Origin: Nitrospinae bacterium CG11_big_fil_rev_8_21_14_0_20_45_15
GTDB taxonomy: Bacteria; Nitrospinota; Nitrospinia; Nitrospinales; VA-1
Assembly (NCBI GenBank): GCA_002787235.1
Contig: PCWG01000042.1
Coordinates: 474,957 to 538,956, forward strand
Direction of reading: 5' to 3'
Length of the DNA stretch: 64,000 nucleotides
The notes beneath the pieces were generated by a model, which had not been told where the DNA came from, searched no databases, and saw nothing but the letters and a program-made list of their open reading frames with translations. The position numbers and the translations under genes were made by a program. Positions 44,207 through 52,996 of this stretch are shown one piece after another (position 1 is the first letter of the stretch; each line of letters starts with the position of its first letter).

Positions 44207-45301
44207 ATGTCTGAACAAAATATTCAAGAGCAAGTGATTGCCGCGCTAAAAACAGTACAAGATCCCGATCTGCATAAAAATATAGTCAGTTTGGGCTTTG
44301 TAAAAAATATGAAAGTTGAAGGTGGAAGTGTTGCCTTTGACGTTGAACTGACAACACCTGCCTGTCCGGTAAAAGAACAATTGCGAAACGAGTGTGAAAC
44401 CAAGGTCAAAGCCATTCCAGGTGTCACTGAGGTCAAAGTCAATATGACTGCGGAAGTACGCGCGGCACAGCACAGTCAGCCGATCTTGACGGGTGTCAAA
44501 AATATCATTGCGGTAGCCAGTGGCAAGGGTGGGGTTGGCAAATCTACCGTCAGTGTGAACCTTGCCGCGGCATTGCAAATGTCCGGTGCTAAAGTGGGTT
44601 TGATGGATGCAGATATTTACGGTCCCAGTATTCCACAGATGATGGGCATTCCTATCACGCCCCCTAAAGCTGGGAAAGATAATAAATTTTACCCGCATGA
44701 AAAACATGGAATCAAGGTTGTCTCTGCCGCATTTTTATCGAAAGAAGGGCAACCCTTGATGTTACGCGGACCAATGCTCGGTGGTATCATCCAGCAATTT
44801 CTGCAAAACGTTGAATGGGGTGAGCTGGATTATTTGATCATTGATCTACCTCCAGGAACGGGCGACGTGCAGTTGACTTTGACTCAAAAAGCACCTCTGT
44901 CAGGAGCCGTTGTTGTGACCACGCCACAGCAAGTGAGCCTGATTGACGCTGAAAAAGCCGTGCGAATGTTTGAATCGGTCAAGGTGCCTATGTTGGGCAT
45001 TGTAGAGAATATGAGCTATTTTATTTGTGATGGTTGTGACAAAAAACACAATATTTTTAAATCTGGCGGCGGGAAGTCAATGGCTGAGAAATTCAAAATT
45101 CCTTTTCTTGGCGAAACACCCATCCTAAGCGGTGTTGTGGATGGCGGCGACAATGGTATGCCCATCACCTTCCAGGATACTGAATCACCGGCTACAAAAG
45201 CTTTTCAATCCGTAGCGGGACAGGTTGCTGCGCAACTGAGTATCATTCAGGCTGGTAGTGAACAAACAGAAACGACTTTTGAAATGGCTTGGAAGGAATA
45301 A
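44207..45301 (+). CDS. mrp: Mrp/NBP35-type iron-sulfur cluster carrier ATPase with N-terminal MIP18 (DUF59) domain
   Basis: 364 residues. The ATG at 44207 is 6 bases from GGAG; ATGs at 44195 and 44204 are also in frame. N-terminal DUF59 domain (about 5-85, VQDPDLHKNIVSLGFV, TTPACPVKEQ), then a deviant Walker A ASGKGGVGKST near 105, MDADIYGPSIP, IDLPPGTGD and ENMSYFICDGCDKKHNIF. The last carries the CxxC that binds a bridging [4Fe-4S] cluster at the dimer interface. It is expected to load clusters onto apo-proteins. The DUF971 gene follows after 4 bases, a conserved pairing. Confidence 0.95.
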   Translation: MSEQNIQEQVIAALKTVQDPDLHKNIVSLGFVKNMKVEGGSVAFDVELTTPACPVKEQLRNECETKVKAIPGVTEVKVNMTAEVRAAQHSQPILTGVKNIIAVASGKGGVGKSTVSVNLAAALQMSGAKVGLMDADIYGPSIPQMMGIPITPPKAGKDNKFYPHEKHGIKVVSAAFLSKEGQPLMLRGPMLGGIIQQFLQNVEWGELDYLIIDLPPGTGDVQLTLTQKAPLSGAVVVTTPQQVSLIDAEKAVRMFESVKVPMLGIVENMSYFICDGCDKKHNIFKSGGGKSMAEKFKIPFLGETPILSGVVDGGDNGMPITFQDTESPATKAFQSVAGQVAAQLSIIQAGSEQTETTFEMAWKE

Positions 45302-45305
45302 ACTG

Positions 45306-45623
45306 ATGAGTGAAACGCAAAAGGTAGACGCAAACTATCCGTCACCAAAAAAGATCAGTCAGATCAATGCCACGACACTTGGAATCAGCTGGTCGGATGG
45401 CCTTGAATCGTCCTATGATGTGAAAATGTTACGAGAGAAATGTCCTTGTGCAAATTGTATCGACGAATGGACGGGAGAAAAGCGTATCCAGCCCGGTCAG
45501 ATCAAGGACACCATCCGCCCGGTCAATATCAAATCAGTGGGGCGTTATGCGGTCCAGTTTTACTGGAATGATGGCCACGATACGGGTCTCTATACACATG
45601 ATTATTTACGTGAATTGGGCTGA
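45306..45623 (+). CDS. DUF971 family protein
   Basis: 105 residues from the ATG at 45306, 4 bases after the mrp stop; a longer frame from 45258 would overlap mrp. It contains the DUF971 core LGISWSDG, REKCPCANCIDEWTGEKR and VGRYAVQFYWNDGHDTGLYTHDYLR. Eukaryotic relatives are gamma-butyrobetaine hydroxylase N-domains, where similar Cys/His residues bind zinc; here C-P-C-x2-C and the C-terminal His could do so. Genetic linkage to mrp suggests a part in Fe-S or metal trafficking (inference). Confidence 0.92.
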   Translation: MSETQKVDANYPSPKKISQINATTLGISWSDGLESSYDVKMLREKCPCANCIDEWTGEKRIQPGQIKDTIRPVNIKSVGRYAVQFYWNDGHDTGLYTHDYLRELG

Positions 45624-45820
45624 AAAATAAGTAAAAAAAATAGTTCCATTTTCTGTTGTTAATGGTTAGACTATTGTCGATAAGATAAGTGAAAGATAGA
45701 AGTTGTTTTTAGTGTTTTCAGGTTGAAAGCTAAAAGCATTTTTGTTTATAGTGATTTTGACTTGATACTTGTTTTTGCCTCAATGGAAACTAAACTCATT
45801 CACCTAGAAGGAGAAACTGG

Positions 45821-46048
45821 ATGAAGGATCTTACGATTTCAAAAGGTTGGTTTGACGAGGGAGAATCAAATAGCGCAGTAGAGAAAAAAGAGGTTTTTTG
45901 CGAACACAAGGCCAATACTCTCACTCTGGATTTCGATCACGGCGTCGAATATTGTGTTTTTTGTGGCGCATTAGGTCATTACAATGTGGACAGTGATAAG
46001 CTGGAATGGACGTTGCCAGAATATCTCGTCAAACAAAATTATAATTAA
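45821..46048 (+). CDS. Small Cys/His-containing protein, possible zinc-binding
   Basis: 75 residues with a strong AAGGAGA 7 bases before the ATG and a terminator behind it, so it is a real, probably monocistronic gene. Metal-ligand candidates are F-C-E-H near 26-29 and Y-C-V-F-C-G near 44-49, a split zinc-ribbon-like pattern. It is acidic, with no membrane segment. No family recognised. It follows mrp-DUF971 by 200 bases, which may hint at metal metabolism. Confidence 0.7.
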   Translation: MKDLTISKGWFDEGESNSAVEKKEVFCEHKANTLTLDFDHGVEYCVFCGALGHYNVDSDKLEWTLPEYLVKQNYN

Positions 46049-46053
46049 GATCA

Positions 46054-46091
46054 AAAAAACTGATTGAACTCGAAAACTTCGTCAGTTTTTT
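46054..46091 (+). terminator. Intrinsic terminator after the small Cys/His protein gene
   Basis: AAAAAACTGA pairs with TCAGTTTTTT across 18 bases that include a CGAA-type mini-hairpin. The right arm itself supplies the U-tract. It may serve both strands, as the CPBP-like gene ends 130 bases away in the other direction. Confidence 0.7.
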
Positions 46092-46218
46092 GATTTCCTT
46101 TTAATACTTGTTAGCTTTCGTTCGGCGTTTCGCCGAACATTTTTTTTGATTATCCAGTTTTGGCAGATGCAAAGACTCAGGACTTTGACTGGGTAATAAC
46201 GCGACTGACTCAAGGGTG

Positions 46219-46911
46219 CTAGAATAGCAGGATCAAAATGGGGACCGCATTGAGGAAGGTTGTTTCCAACAGTTTTCCTGCTACAATTGCATTGGCGTGA
46301 AATACAGTTGATGCCAAAAGTGAATCCTGCCTGTAAAATAGACCTGCTGTTACAGCTCCTAATAAAAAAATACCCAGATTGAATTGAAAAGTTCCCATTG
46401 CGAGGAGTATTCCTCCAACATAGGAGAAGGCAAAGAGGTTGGTCTTCCGAATCAATCTTGGAAGAATCATTCCTGTGAAAAAAGTTTGAAATAAAAGGGG
46501 CTCCAAGATAATCCGGACCCACATTGTAATCATCGAATAAGATTCAGCTTCGCCCCCATTTTGTATAGAGCGACTGTATTCTACGTTCATCCCCTCCAGT
46601 AGCAAACAAACAAAGTACATCATTACGTATAACAACAGGGATAAGGCTGTCCCGATCAGGCAAGAGCTTTTCCAAGACTGAATCGTTCCTTTCCATACAG
46701 CGGGTATGGTTTTTATATTGAATATTAAAATAGGAATGATCGCAAAAAAAGGTACAAATTCTACTAATCTGGGATGGGAAATGACACAATAGGTCCTGAC
46801 TAGACAAAGAAATAGAAGGTAGAAGAAAAGCCAGAAAATCGTACGTTTGGAAGGATTGATAGAAAAACTTTTATGAAGTGCCAGAAAGCCTCTTAGGGTG
46901 ATGGGACGAAT
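46219..46911 (-). CDS. CPBP/CAAX-protease-like polytopic membrane protein; start codon non-canonical
   Basis: The open frame runs 230 codons from an ATT directly behind the upstream TAA. It contains no ATG, GTG or TTG until a TTG at 46635, which falls inside a membrane helix, so the true start lies upstream (ATT at 46911 or a CTG at 46884). Six or seven hydrophobic segments. The region ILEPLLFQTFFTGMILPRL, then GTFQFNLGIFLLG and STVFHANAIV, aligns in order with the three CPBP motifs (EExxxR, FxxxH, HxxxN/B). Motif 1 is degenerate: one Glu and the Arg are lost. Possibly an inactive relative. It follows the small membrane protein gene with no gap. Confidence 0.6.
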   Translation of the reverse strand: MRPITLRGFLALHKSFSINPSKRTIFWLFFYLLFLCLVRTYCVISHPRLVEFVPFFAIIPILIFNIKTIPAVWKGTIQSWKSSCLIGTALSLLLYVMMYFVCLLLEGMNVEYSRSIQNGGEAESYSMITMWVRIILEPLLFQTFFTGMILPRLIRKTNLFAFSYVGGILLAMGTFQFNLGIFLLGAVTAGLFYRQDSLLASTVFHANAIVAGKLLETTFLNAVPILILLF

Positions 46912-47151
46912 TTAATTGAACAGGTGGTCTGCTTTTACAGTACTGGTTTCTCCAGATCCGCTGATATGAAAGGATGATTTGGTTTCATCTTTAGGGAAGA
47001 GCTTGCCACTGATATGATCCCAGGCGACTTGAGAATGTTCAGATTTAGGCGGCGCGGCCAAATCATTTTTCATATTGACCGAGTTCAAATAGAACCCGCC
47101 AAAAATCAAGGCAGAAAGTAGACAAGTCTCTAAAAATATATTTCGCCACAT
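46912..47151 (-). CDS. Small exported or membrane-anchored protein, unknown
   Basis: 79 residues. An N-terminal hydrophobic helix (about 8-24) is preceded by Arg and followed by a polar, Ser/Lys-rich domain (SQVAWDHISGKLFPKDE). No recognised family. The stop abuts the CPBP-like frame, so the two are probably coexpressed, and the small protein might even be its substrate or partner (speculation). The ribosome site is weak (AGG 13 bases upstream). Confidence 0.6.
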   Translation of the reverse strand: MWRNIFLETCLLSALIFGGFYLNSVNMKNDLAAPPKSEHSQVAWDHISGKLFPKDETKSSFHISGSGETSTVKADHLFN

Positions 47152-47441
47152 AGTTCGAGTAACCTGCTATTAGTATATGTTCAGGGTATACATATATTAT
47201 TGTATAAATTTTTCTATTACCTTTCAATAGTAATAAAGCAATTCATTTTTGTTTATCAAACACTCAAAAAATGTAATTCATAATTTCAGGGTATTTACTT
47301 AAACGCCGGGCCGATGTATTATCCACTGTTTCGGAGAAATTCAACCCAAGTTTAGCTTCGCGTATTTCCGAGTCTGAAATATAATTTTCCTCACAGTTGA
47401 CTCAAACAGGTCACTTTTCACATGAAGCGAGGTAACAAACA

Positions 47442-47900
47442 ATGAAAAATATAGTCATAGCTTCGGATCATGCGGGCTATGAGATGAAGGAACATGTTAT
47501 TTCCTACTTGTTACAAGAGGGCTACGAAGTTAAAGATCTCGGCCCTCCAAATGCCGATCGTGTGGACTATCCTGATTATGGAATATCCCTTGCCAAATCT
47601 ATTTCTGAAGGAACGTTTAAGCGTGGCGTCGTCATTTGCGGCACAGGAATAGGCATGTCTATCGTTGTCAATCGTTTCCCTGGTATTAGAGGAACACTTT
47701 GCTCGGATCTTTATACGGCAAAATTGTGTCGTGAGCACAATGACTCAAATATCTTGGTCATGGGCGGGCGAGTGATTGGTTTTGGCCTGGCTCAGGAGAT
47801 TCTTAAAACTTGGCTGACGACTCCATTTGAAGGGGGTAGACATCAGCATCGTCTCGATAAGATTAATGTGATTGACCAAACCAAACCGATGGCTAAATAG
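47442..47900 (+). CDS. rpiB: Ribose-5-phosphate isomerase B
   Basis: 152 residues. It interconverts ribose-5-P and ribulose-5-P. Family marks: IASDHAGYEMKE at 6-17, VDYPDYG, the catalytic-Cys loop VVICGTGIGMSIVVNR near 63, NILVMGGRVIG near 107, and a C-terminal EGGRHQHRLDKI. GAGG is 9 bases before the ATG. It lies 27 bases before glyA, a pairing (rpiB-glyA-nrdR) found in many bacteria. Confidence 0.96.
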   Translation: MKNIVIASDHAGYEMKEHVISYLLQEGYEVKDLGPPNADRVDYPDYGISLAKSISEGTFKRGVVICGTGIGMSIVVNRFPGIRGTLCSDLYTAKLCREHNDSNILVMGGRVIGFGLAQEILKTWLTTPFEGGRHQHRLDKINVIDQTKPMAK

Positions 47901-47927
47901 TCGGAAATCCAATAAGGGAGTAATAAA

Positions 47928-49178
47928 TTGTCTTTGATAGATTTTGATCCAGAGATATACAAAGCGATCCAGGGGGAACTGGGTAGAGAACAAAATACGC
48001 TGGAAATGATAGCGTCTGAAAATTTTGTCAGTCCTCAGGTTTTAGAAGCACTTGGCTCCGTCATGACAAATAAGTATGCAGAAGGCTATCCAGGTAAGCG
48101 TTATTATGGCGGTTGCGAATGCGTCGATGTGGCCGAAGAACTGGCGATAGAAAGAGCAAAACAATTATTTGGTGCTGAGCATGCGAATGTCCAGCCGCAC
48201 TCAGGTTCTCAGGCAAATATGGCGGTGTATCATACCGCTGTCATCCCGGGTGATACCATCATGGGGATGGATTTGTCCCATGGTGGACATTTGACTCACG
48301 GCAGTCCCGTGAATTTTTCTGGTTACACTTATAAAGCTGTTTCCTATGGTGTGAACAAAGATACTGAACTGGTTGACTACGATCAAGCTTTGGCTTTGGC
48401 GAAAGAGCATCGTCCCAAGTTGATCATTGTGGGCGCCAGTGCGTATCCGCGAATCATAGATGCGGTTAAATTTCGTGAAATCGCGGATGAAGTTGGCGCG
48501 AAAATCATGACAGATATCGCTCATCCCGCCGGATTGGTTGCCGCAGGACTGTACCCATCACCCGTTCCTCACTCAGACTATGTCACCACGACAACGCATA
48601 AAACACTGCGTGGTCCGCGTGGCGGCATGATTTTGTGCCGAGAAGAAGATGCCAAAGCCGTTAACAAGCGTATTTTTCCCGGCATACAGGGCGGGCCTCT
48701 CATGCATGTGATAGCCGCAAAAGCCGTAGCGTTCAAAGAAGCTTTGAGCCCGGAATTCAAAGTCTATCAAAAGCAGGTTGTTGCCAATGCACAAGCATTG
48801 GGGAAATTTTTAATTTCCAATGGCTACAAAGTTTTAACCGGTGGCACCGACACGCATTTGATTCTATTGGATCTTCGTCCGCAAAATGTTACGGGAAAAG
48901 ATGCAGAAATTGCTTTGGATAAAGCGGGTATAACAGTCAACAAAAACACCGTTCCTTTTGAGACCCAAAGCCCCTTTGTGACATCTGGAATAAGGATTGG
49001 AACCCCGGCACTGACAACGCGTGGCATGAAGGAAAAAGATATGGAAACCATTGGTTCCTGGATCATTCAAATCATTGAGCGCAAAGATGACGAGGAATTT
49101 CTAAAGCAAATCCGATCTAAAATTGTCGCCTTTTGTGCAGAGTTTCCACTTTACGCTGACCTCAATACGTCGAGTTGA
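47928..49178 (+). CDS. glyA: Serine hydroxymethyltransferase
   Basis: 416 residues from a TTG start with AAGGGAG 7 bases upstream; the protein then begins like the family (S-L-x-x-x-DPEIY). PLP enzyme turning serine and THF into glycine and methylene-THF. Motifs: [55 protein letters not shown]-Lys225 in [14 protein letters not shown], and the [13 protein letters not shown]-terminus. Its product feeds MetF and TrmFO, also encoded here. Confidence 0.97.
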   Translation: MSLIDFDPEIYKAIQGELGREQNTLEMIASENFVSPQVLEALGSVMTNKYAEGYPGKRYYGGCECVDVAEELAIERAKQLFGAEHANVQPHSGSQANMAVYHTAVIPGDTIMGMDLSHGGHLTHGSPVNFSGYTYKAVSYGVNKDTELVDYDQALALAKEHRPKLIIVGASAYPRIIDAVKFREIADEVGAKIMTDIAHPAGLVAAGLYPSPVPHSDYVTTTTHKTLRGPRGGMILCREEDAKAVNKRIFPGIQGGPLMHVIAAKAVAFKEALSPEFKVYQKQVVANAQALGKFLISNGYKVLTGGTDTHLILLDLRPQNVTGKDAEIALDKAGITVNKNTVPFETQSPFVTSGIRIGTPALTTRGMKEKDMETIGSWIIQIIERKDDEEFLKQIRSKIVAFCAEFPLYADLNTSS

Positions 49179-49184
49179 CCCCTT

Positions 49185-49673
49185 ATGAAATGTCCCGCTT
49201 GCTCTAATCTCGAAAATAAAGTCATCGATTCCCGGCTAAACAAGGAAGGCGATATCATACGCAGAAGGCGTGAATGCCTGACCTGTAGCGAACGATTCAC
49301 TTCCTATGAAAGGCTGGAGAAAACCTTGCCGATGGTCGTTAAGCGAGACGGGCGCAGGGAAGATTTTGACCGTTTGAAAATCGTAAACGGTGTTAAAATT
49401 GCCTGTCAAAAGCGAGCGATCAGTATCGATAAAATAGAGTTTTTAGTCGATCGCATTGAACAGCACTTTCAGGAATTGGGCGAAAAAGAGGTTTCAGCAG
49501 TCACAATTGGTGAAAAAGTAGTTCGTGAGCTCTACAATCTGGATGACGTCGCCTACGTGCGTTTTGCTTCGGTTTATCGTTCTTTTAAAGATGTTAACGA
49601 GTTTATGGTCGAGCTTAAGGAAGTCCTCAAAGACAAACAGGCCTCCACCAAAAAAAATGATTTACTGGAATGA
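49185..49673 (+). CDS. nrdR: Transcriptional repressor NrdR
   Basis: 162 residues. An N-terminal zinc ribbon (C3-x2-C6 and CLTC near 31-34) with [17 protein letters not shown] is followed by an ATP-cone (about 47-137, [16 protein letters not shown]). NrdR senses ATP/dATP and represses ribonucleotide reductase operons at NrdR boxes. It starts 6 bases after glyA. The C-terminus is standard length. Confidence 0.97.
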   Translation: MKCPACSNLENKVIDSRLNKEGDIIRRRRECLTCSERFTSYERLEKTLPMVVKRDGRREDFDRLKIVNGVKIACQKRAISIDKIEFLVDRIEQHFQELGEKEVSAVTIGEKVVRELYNLDDVAYVRFASVYRSFKDVNEFMVELKEVLKDKQASTKKNDLLE

Positions 49674-49968
49674 TTAATTTTTGTGAAAGCGATTCGGTAA
49701 TACCTGTAAAGTAACATTGAAGCCATGTGATTTAAATGCTACTATATGGGCCATATCTTTCATTTATTTACCGTAACGGCCTTTTTGATTGAGGCTTTCC
49801 AGTTGTTCTGAATCATTGCAAGGTGGATATCGTGTTACCTGTGAAATAGCTGTTTTGAACTGGTTTTTTGTTGAGATCAAAATTGAGTTTTCACGATAAC
49901 TGCTTAAGAAATCATTTTGATTCAGGATCAATCGCAACGATTTAAGTTTTCAAATGTGGCTGTCTTGA

Positions 49969-50754
49969 ATGGCAAAAATTGTATTTAATATTTCTGTTGT
50001 CAGCTACCTGGCGGCTTCGATAGCATTTTTCGTATTTCTAGTGCATCGTCGCGGCTTGTTGTCAACAACCGCCAATATTCTGGTCGGTACCGGTTTGATT
50101 TTTCATACCGTATGGATAGCTGTTCGTTCCGCAGAGACAGGACATGGTCCTTACACAACCACTTTTGAGATGGTCGTGTTTTTCTCCTGGATCGTGGTGA
50201 TCGCCTATTTTCTGATTGAATGGCGGTATAAAATCAAAGATTTGGGTGCATTTGTCATCCCACTCGTTTTTTTATTTCTGTTTTACTCCGTGTTTCTTTC
50301 GCGAGAACATCCGAGTGTACAATCTTCGGAAATGTTGTGGATGACCTTGCACCGTACACTTTCGATAACAGGTTACGGTGCTTTCGCAATCGCCTTTGCT
50401 GTTGGGTTAATGTACCTTATTCAGGAACATCAGGTTAAATCCAAGAAATTAGGATTCATGTATTTTCGGATGCCTTCGTTAGAGGTCCTGGATACTTTGA
50501 ATGATAAAATAATTGCAGTCGGTTTTCCATTGTTCACTCTTGGTTTTATGACCGGTGCCATTTGGAATATGAAAAGAGACATTCCCTTTTACTCTTGGGA
50601 TCTGGAAAAAATTTTACCTCTTATCATAGTCTGGGTGATTTACGGATTGGTATTTTTTGGCAGATTGACGATAGGTGTTCGTGGTAAAAAAGCGGCGCAG
50701 GGTGCCGTTTTTGGTTTCATATTGGTCATCTTGACTTACTTCATGCACGTCTGA
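49969..50754 (+). CDS. ccsA: CcsA/HemX-type cytochrome c assembly membrane protein
   Basis: 261 residues with eight hydrophobic segments. Family features: an external GHGPYTTTFEMVVFF loop and His residues (FHTVW, LHRTLS) at membrane edges that could ligate haem. The loop GAIWNMKRDIPFYSWDLEK occupies the position of the WWD haem-handling motif, although only one Trp-Asp remains. CcsA exports haem to cytochrome c apoproteins in system II, while HemX-type relatives sit beside hemA and affect glutamyl-tRNA reductase levels. The position, 3 bases before hemA, fits the latter naming; the octahaem cytochrome here would need such a system. Confidence 0.87.
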   Translation: MAKIVFNISVVSYLAASIAFFVFLVHRRGLLSTTANILVGTGLIFHTVWIAVRSAETGHGPYTTTFEMVVFFSWIVVIAYFLIEWRYKIKDLGAFVIPLVFLFLFYSVFLSREHPSVQSSEMLWMTLHRTLSITGYGAFAIAFAVGLMYLIQEHQVKSKKLGFMYFRMPSLEVLDTLNDKIIAVGFPLFTLGFMTGAIWNMKRDIPFYSWDLEKILPLIIVWVIYGLVFFGRLTIGVRGKKAAQGAVFGFILVILTYFMHV

Positions 50755-50757
50755 CTT

Positions 50758-52032
50758 ATGCTCGAATCTAATTTAGTGATGGTGGGAGTCAATCACAAAT
50801 CGACCCCCGTAGAGATACGCGAAAAATTAGCCTTCTCTGCGTCTAAAATTGAAGAATCGTCGGAGCGGTTGGCCTGTAGTGACGAGATCGTCGAACATAT
50901 TATTATTTCCACTTGCAATCGTGTGGAAATTTATGCCCGTGTCAACGATCAGGAATTGGGTATCACATCTCTAAAGCGGTTCATTGCCGACTTTCATAAT
51001 CTACCTTATGAAGAGTTGGATCGTTTTTTTTACAGCTATCGTGATTACAGTGCGGTAGAGCATTTGTTCCGAGTATCTTCCAGTTTGGATTCTTTGGTAA
51101 TTGGAGAATCCCAGGTCCTCGGTCAGGTAAAAGATGCCTATCATCATGCCCGATCTTTACAGGCAACGGGCATGGTCCTGAACCAACTGTTTGAAAAAGC
51201 ATTCACCGTTGCGAAAAGAGTTCGTGAAGAGACCTGTATCTCTGAAAAGGGGGTCTCAATAAGCTCGGCCGCGGTTGAGCTGGCCCGAAAAATTTTTGAA
51301 GATCTGGAAAACCATTCCGTAATGCTGGTTGGTGCGGGGGAAATGGCTGAACTGGCCGCCAAGCACTTGATTTCTTACGGGGTCAAAACAGTATACGTTG
51401 CCAGCAGAACCTACAATAGAGCTGTTAATTTAGCTGAAACTTTGAATGGGAGTGCGGTCGATTTTGCAAATTTTGCAGATGAACTGCATCGGGCAGACAT
51501 TGTCATAACGTCCACAGGCGCACCCAATTTTATTATCAGCAAGGAAATGATAGCGGATGCCATCCATCGACGAAAAAACAAACCGATGTTTTTTATCGAC
51601 ATTGCCGTTCCCCGAGATATCGAACCCGAAGCCAATGATCTTGAGAACGTTTATTTGTATGACATTGATGATTTGCAATCGGTAGTTTCTGCAAATATGA
51701 AAGAGCGGGAGAAGGAAGCCGTTCAGGCAATGGAAATCATCAAGGGAGAAGTGCAAAAGTTCAACAACTGGATCGTTTCTCTTTCAGCGGTTCCAACCAT
51801 TGTTGAATTGCGTAACAAGGCGGAATCAATCCGCAAGGCCGAACTGGATAGGACTTTAAAGAAAATAAATACGCTCAGTGCAGAAGACAAAGCTTCCATC
51901 GATCAAATGACACTGGCGATCATCAATAAAATTCTTCATCATCCTACCATCAAATTAAAGAAGCAAACTCAAACTGAAGATGGGCATCATTATTTGAAAG
52001 CCATCCGACACTTATTTCATTTGGACGAATGA
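50758..52032 (+). CDS. hemA: Glutamyl-tRNA reductase
   Basis: 424 residues. It reduces Glu-tRNA(Glu) to glutamate-1-semialdehyde, the first step of C5 haem synthesis. Motifs: VGVNHKSTPVEIREK, catalytic Cys53 in ISTCNRVEIYA, GESQVLGQVKDAY near 120, NADPH-binding VGAGEMAELAAKHL near 188, and DIAVPRDIEP. Operon ccsA-hemA-hemC: the next ATG follows its stop directly. Confidence 0.97.
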   Translation: MLESNLVMVGVNHKSTPVEIREKLAFSASKIEESSERLACSDEIVEHIIISTCNRVEIYARVNDQELGITSLKRFIADFHNLPYEELDRFFYSYRDYSAVEHLFRVSSSLDSLVIGESQVLGQVKDAYHHARSLQATGMVLNQLFEKAFTVAKRVREETCISEKGVSISSAAVELARKIFEDLENHSVMLVGAGEMAELAAKHLISYGVKTVYVASRTYNRAVNLAETLNGSAVDFANFADELHRADIVITSTGAPNFIISKEMIADAIHRRKNKPMFFIDIAVPRDIEPEANDLENVYLYDIDDLQSVVSANMKEREKEAVQAMEIIKGEVQKFNNWIVSLSAVPTIVELRNKAESIRKAELDRTLKKINTLSAEDKASIDQMTLAIINKILHHPTIKLKKQTQTEDGHHYLKAIRHLFHLDE

Positions 52033-52962
52033 ATGTATCCTGAAAAAATTATTATTGGTACCAGAGGCAGTCAATTGGCCCTATGGCAGGCGAATTGGAT
52101 CAAAGAACTCATTGAAGGACTTGAGCAAAATATTACCGTTGAATTGACTGTGATCAAAACCAGCGGTGATAAAATACAAGATGTCCCGTTGAATAAGGTT
52201 GGCGGGAAAGGTCTGTTTGTAAAGGAGATCGAGGAAGCTCTTGTGCGCAGAGAAGTAGATATTGCTGTGCACAGTATGAAAGACGTACCGATGAAACTTC
52301 CTTATGAACTTTGTATCGGATGCATCACACAAAGAGAATCTCCTTTAGACGCGCTCCTTTCAAAAACAGGAAAATCGCTTGCGGAGTTACCACAGGGAGC
52401 CCGGGTCGGCACCAGCAGTTTACGCCGTAGTTCTCAACTGCTCGCTTACCGGCCCGACCTGGAAATTGTCCCTCTGAGAGGCAATATTGACACTCGTATC
52501 GGCAAGCTGGATAACGGCGAACTGGATGCAATTATCCTCGCGAGTGCAGGCCTTGATCGGATGGGATGGAGCGATAGAATCACTGAAAGAATCGATCCTA
52601 AAATCATATTGCCCGCAATGGGTCAGGGTGCAGTAGGGATAGAATGCAGAAAGCATGATCTAGAAACAATGGCTGTTATTGGCCAACTCGATCACGAAAA
52701 CAGTCAACTTGCAGTGGAAGCCGAACGTGCCTTTGTTGGAGTATTAGAAGGCGGTTGTCAAATTCCCATTGGGGCTTATGCTCAAATTCATGAGGGAAAA
52801 CTGAAGCTGGAAGGATTGGTTGCAAGCTTGGATGGGAAAAATATCATTCACGAACGGATTGAAGGTCCCTGCTTTGATGCACGAAACCTGGGCATTCAAC
52901 TGGGGCATATCGTTCTTGAAAAAGGTGCTGACAAAATTCTGGATGCAATTGTCCATCCCTAA
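52033..52962 (+). CDS. hemC: Porphobilinogen deaminase (hydroxymethylbilane synthase)
   Basis: 309 residues. It polymerises four porphobilinogens to hydroxymethylbilane. Motifs: GTRGSQLALWQANW at 9-22, IKTSGDKIQD, GKGLFVKEIEEAL, DIAVHSMKDVP, RVGTSSLRR, PLRGNIDTR, and Cys242 in EGGCQIPIGAYA that carries the dipyrromethane cofactor. No hemD follows; the next gene is a regulator. Confidence 0.97.
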   Translation: MYPEKIIIGTRGSQLALWQANWIKELIEGLEQNITVELTVIKTSGDKIQDVPLNKVGGKGLFVKEIEEALVRREVDIAVHSMKDVPMKLPYELCIGCITQRESPLDALLSKTGKSLAELPQGARVGTSSLRRSSQLLAYRPDLEIVPLRGNIDTRIGKLDNGELDAIILASAGLDRMGWSDRITERIDPKIILPAMGQGAVGIECRKHDLETMAVIGQLDHENSQLAVEAERAFVGVLEGGCQIPIGAYAQIHEGKLKLEGLVASLDGKNIIHERIEGPCFDARNLGIQLGHIVLEKGADKILDAIVHP

Positions 52963-52996
52963 CGAAGCTTAAATAATTGTATCCCCTGTAATACTT

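Noticed and set aside
46082-46522. 146-codon frame on the minus strand overlapping the CPBP-like gene in another frame
   Set aside because: It covers the same DNA in a different phase, with Cys/Asn/Arg-rich composition and no hydrophobic pattern; the CPBP-like frame is clearly the coding one.
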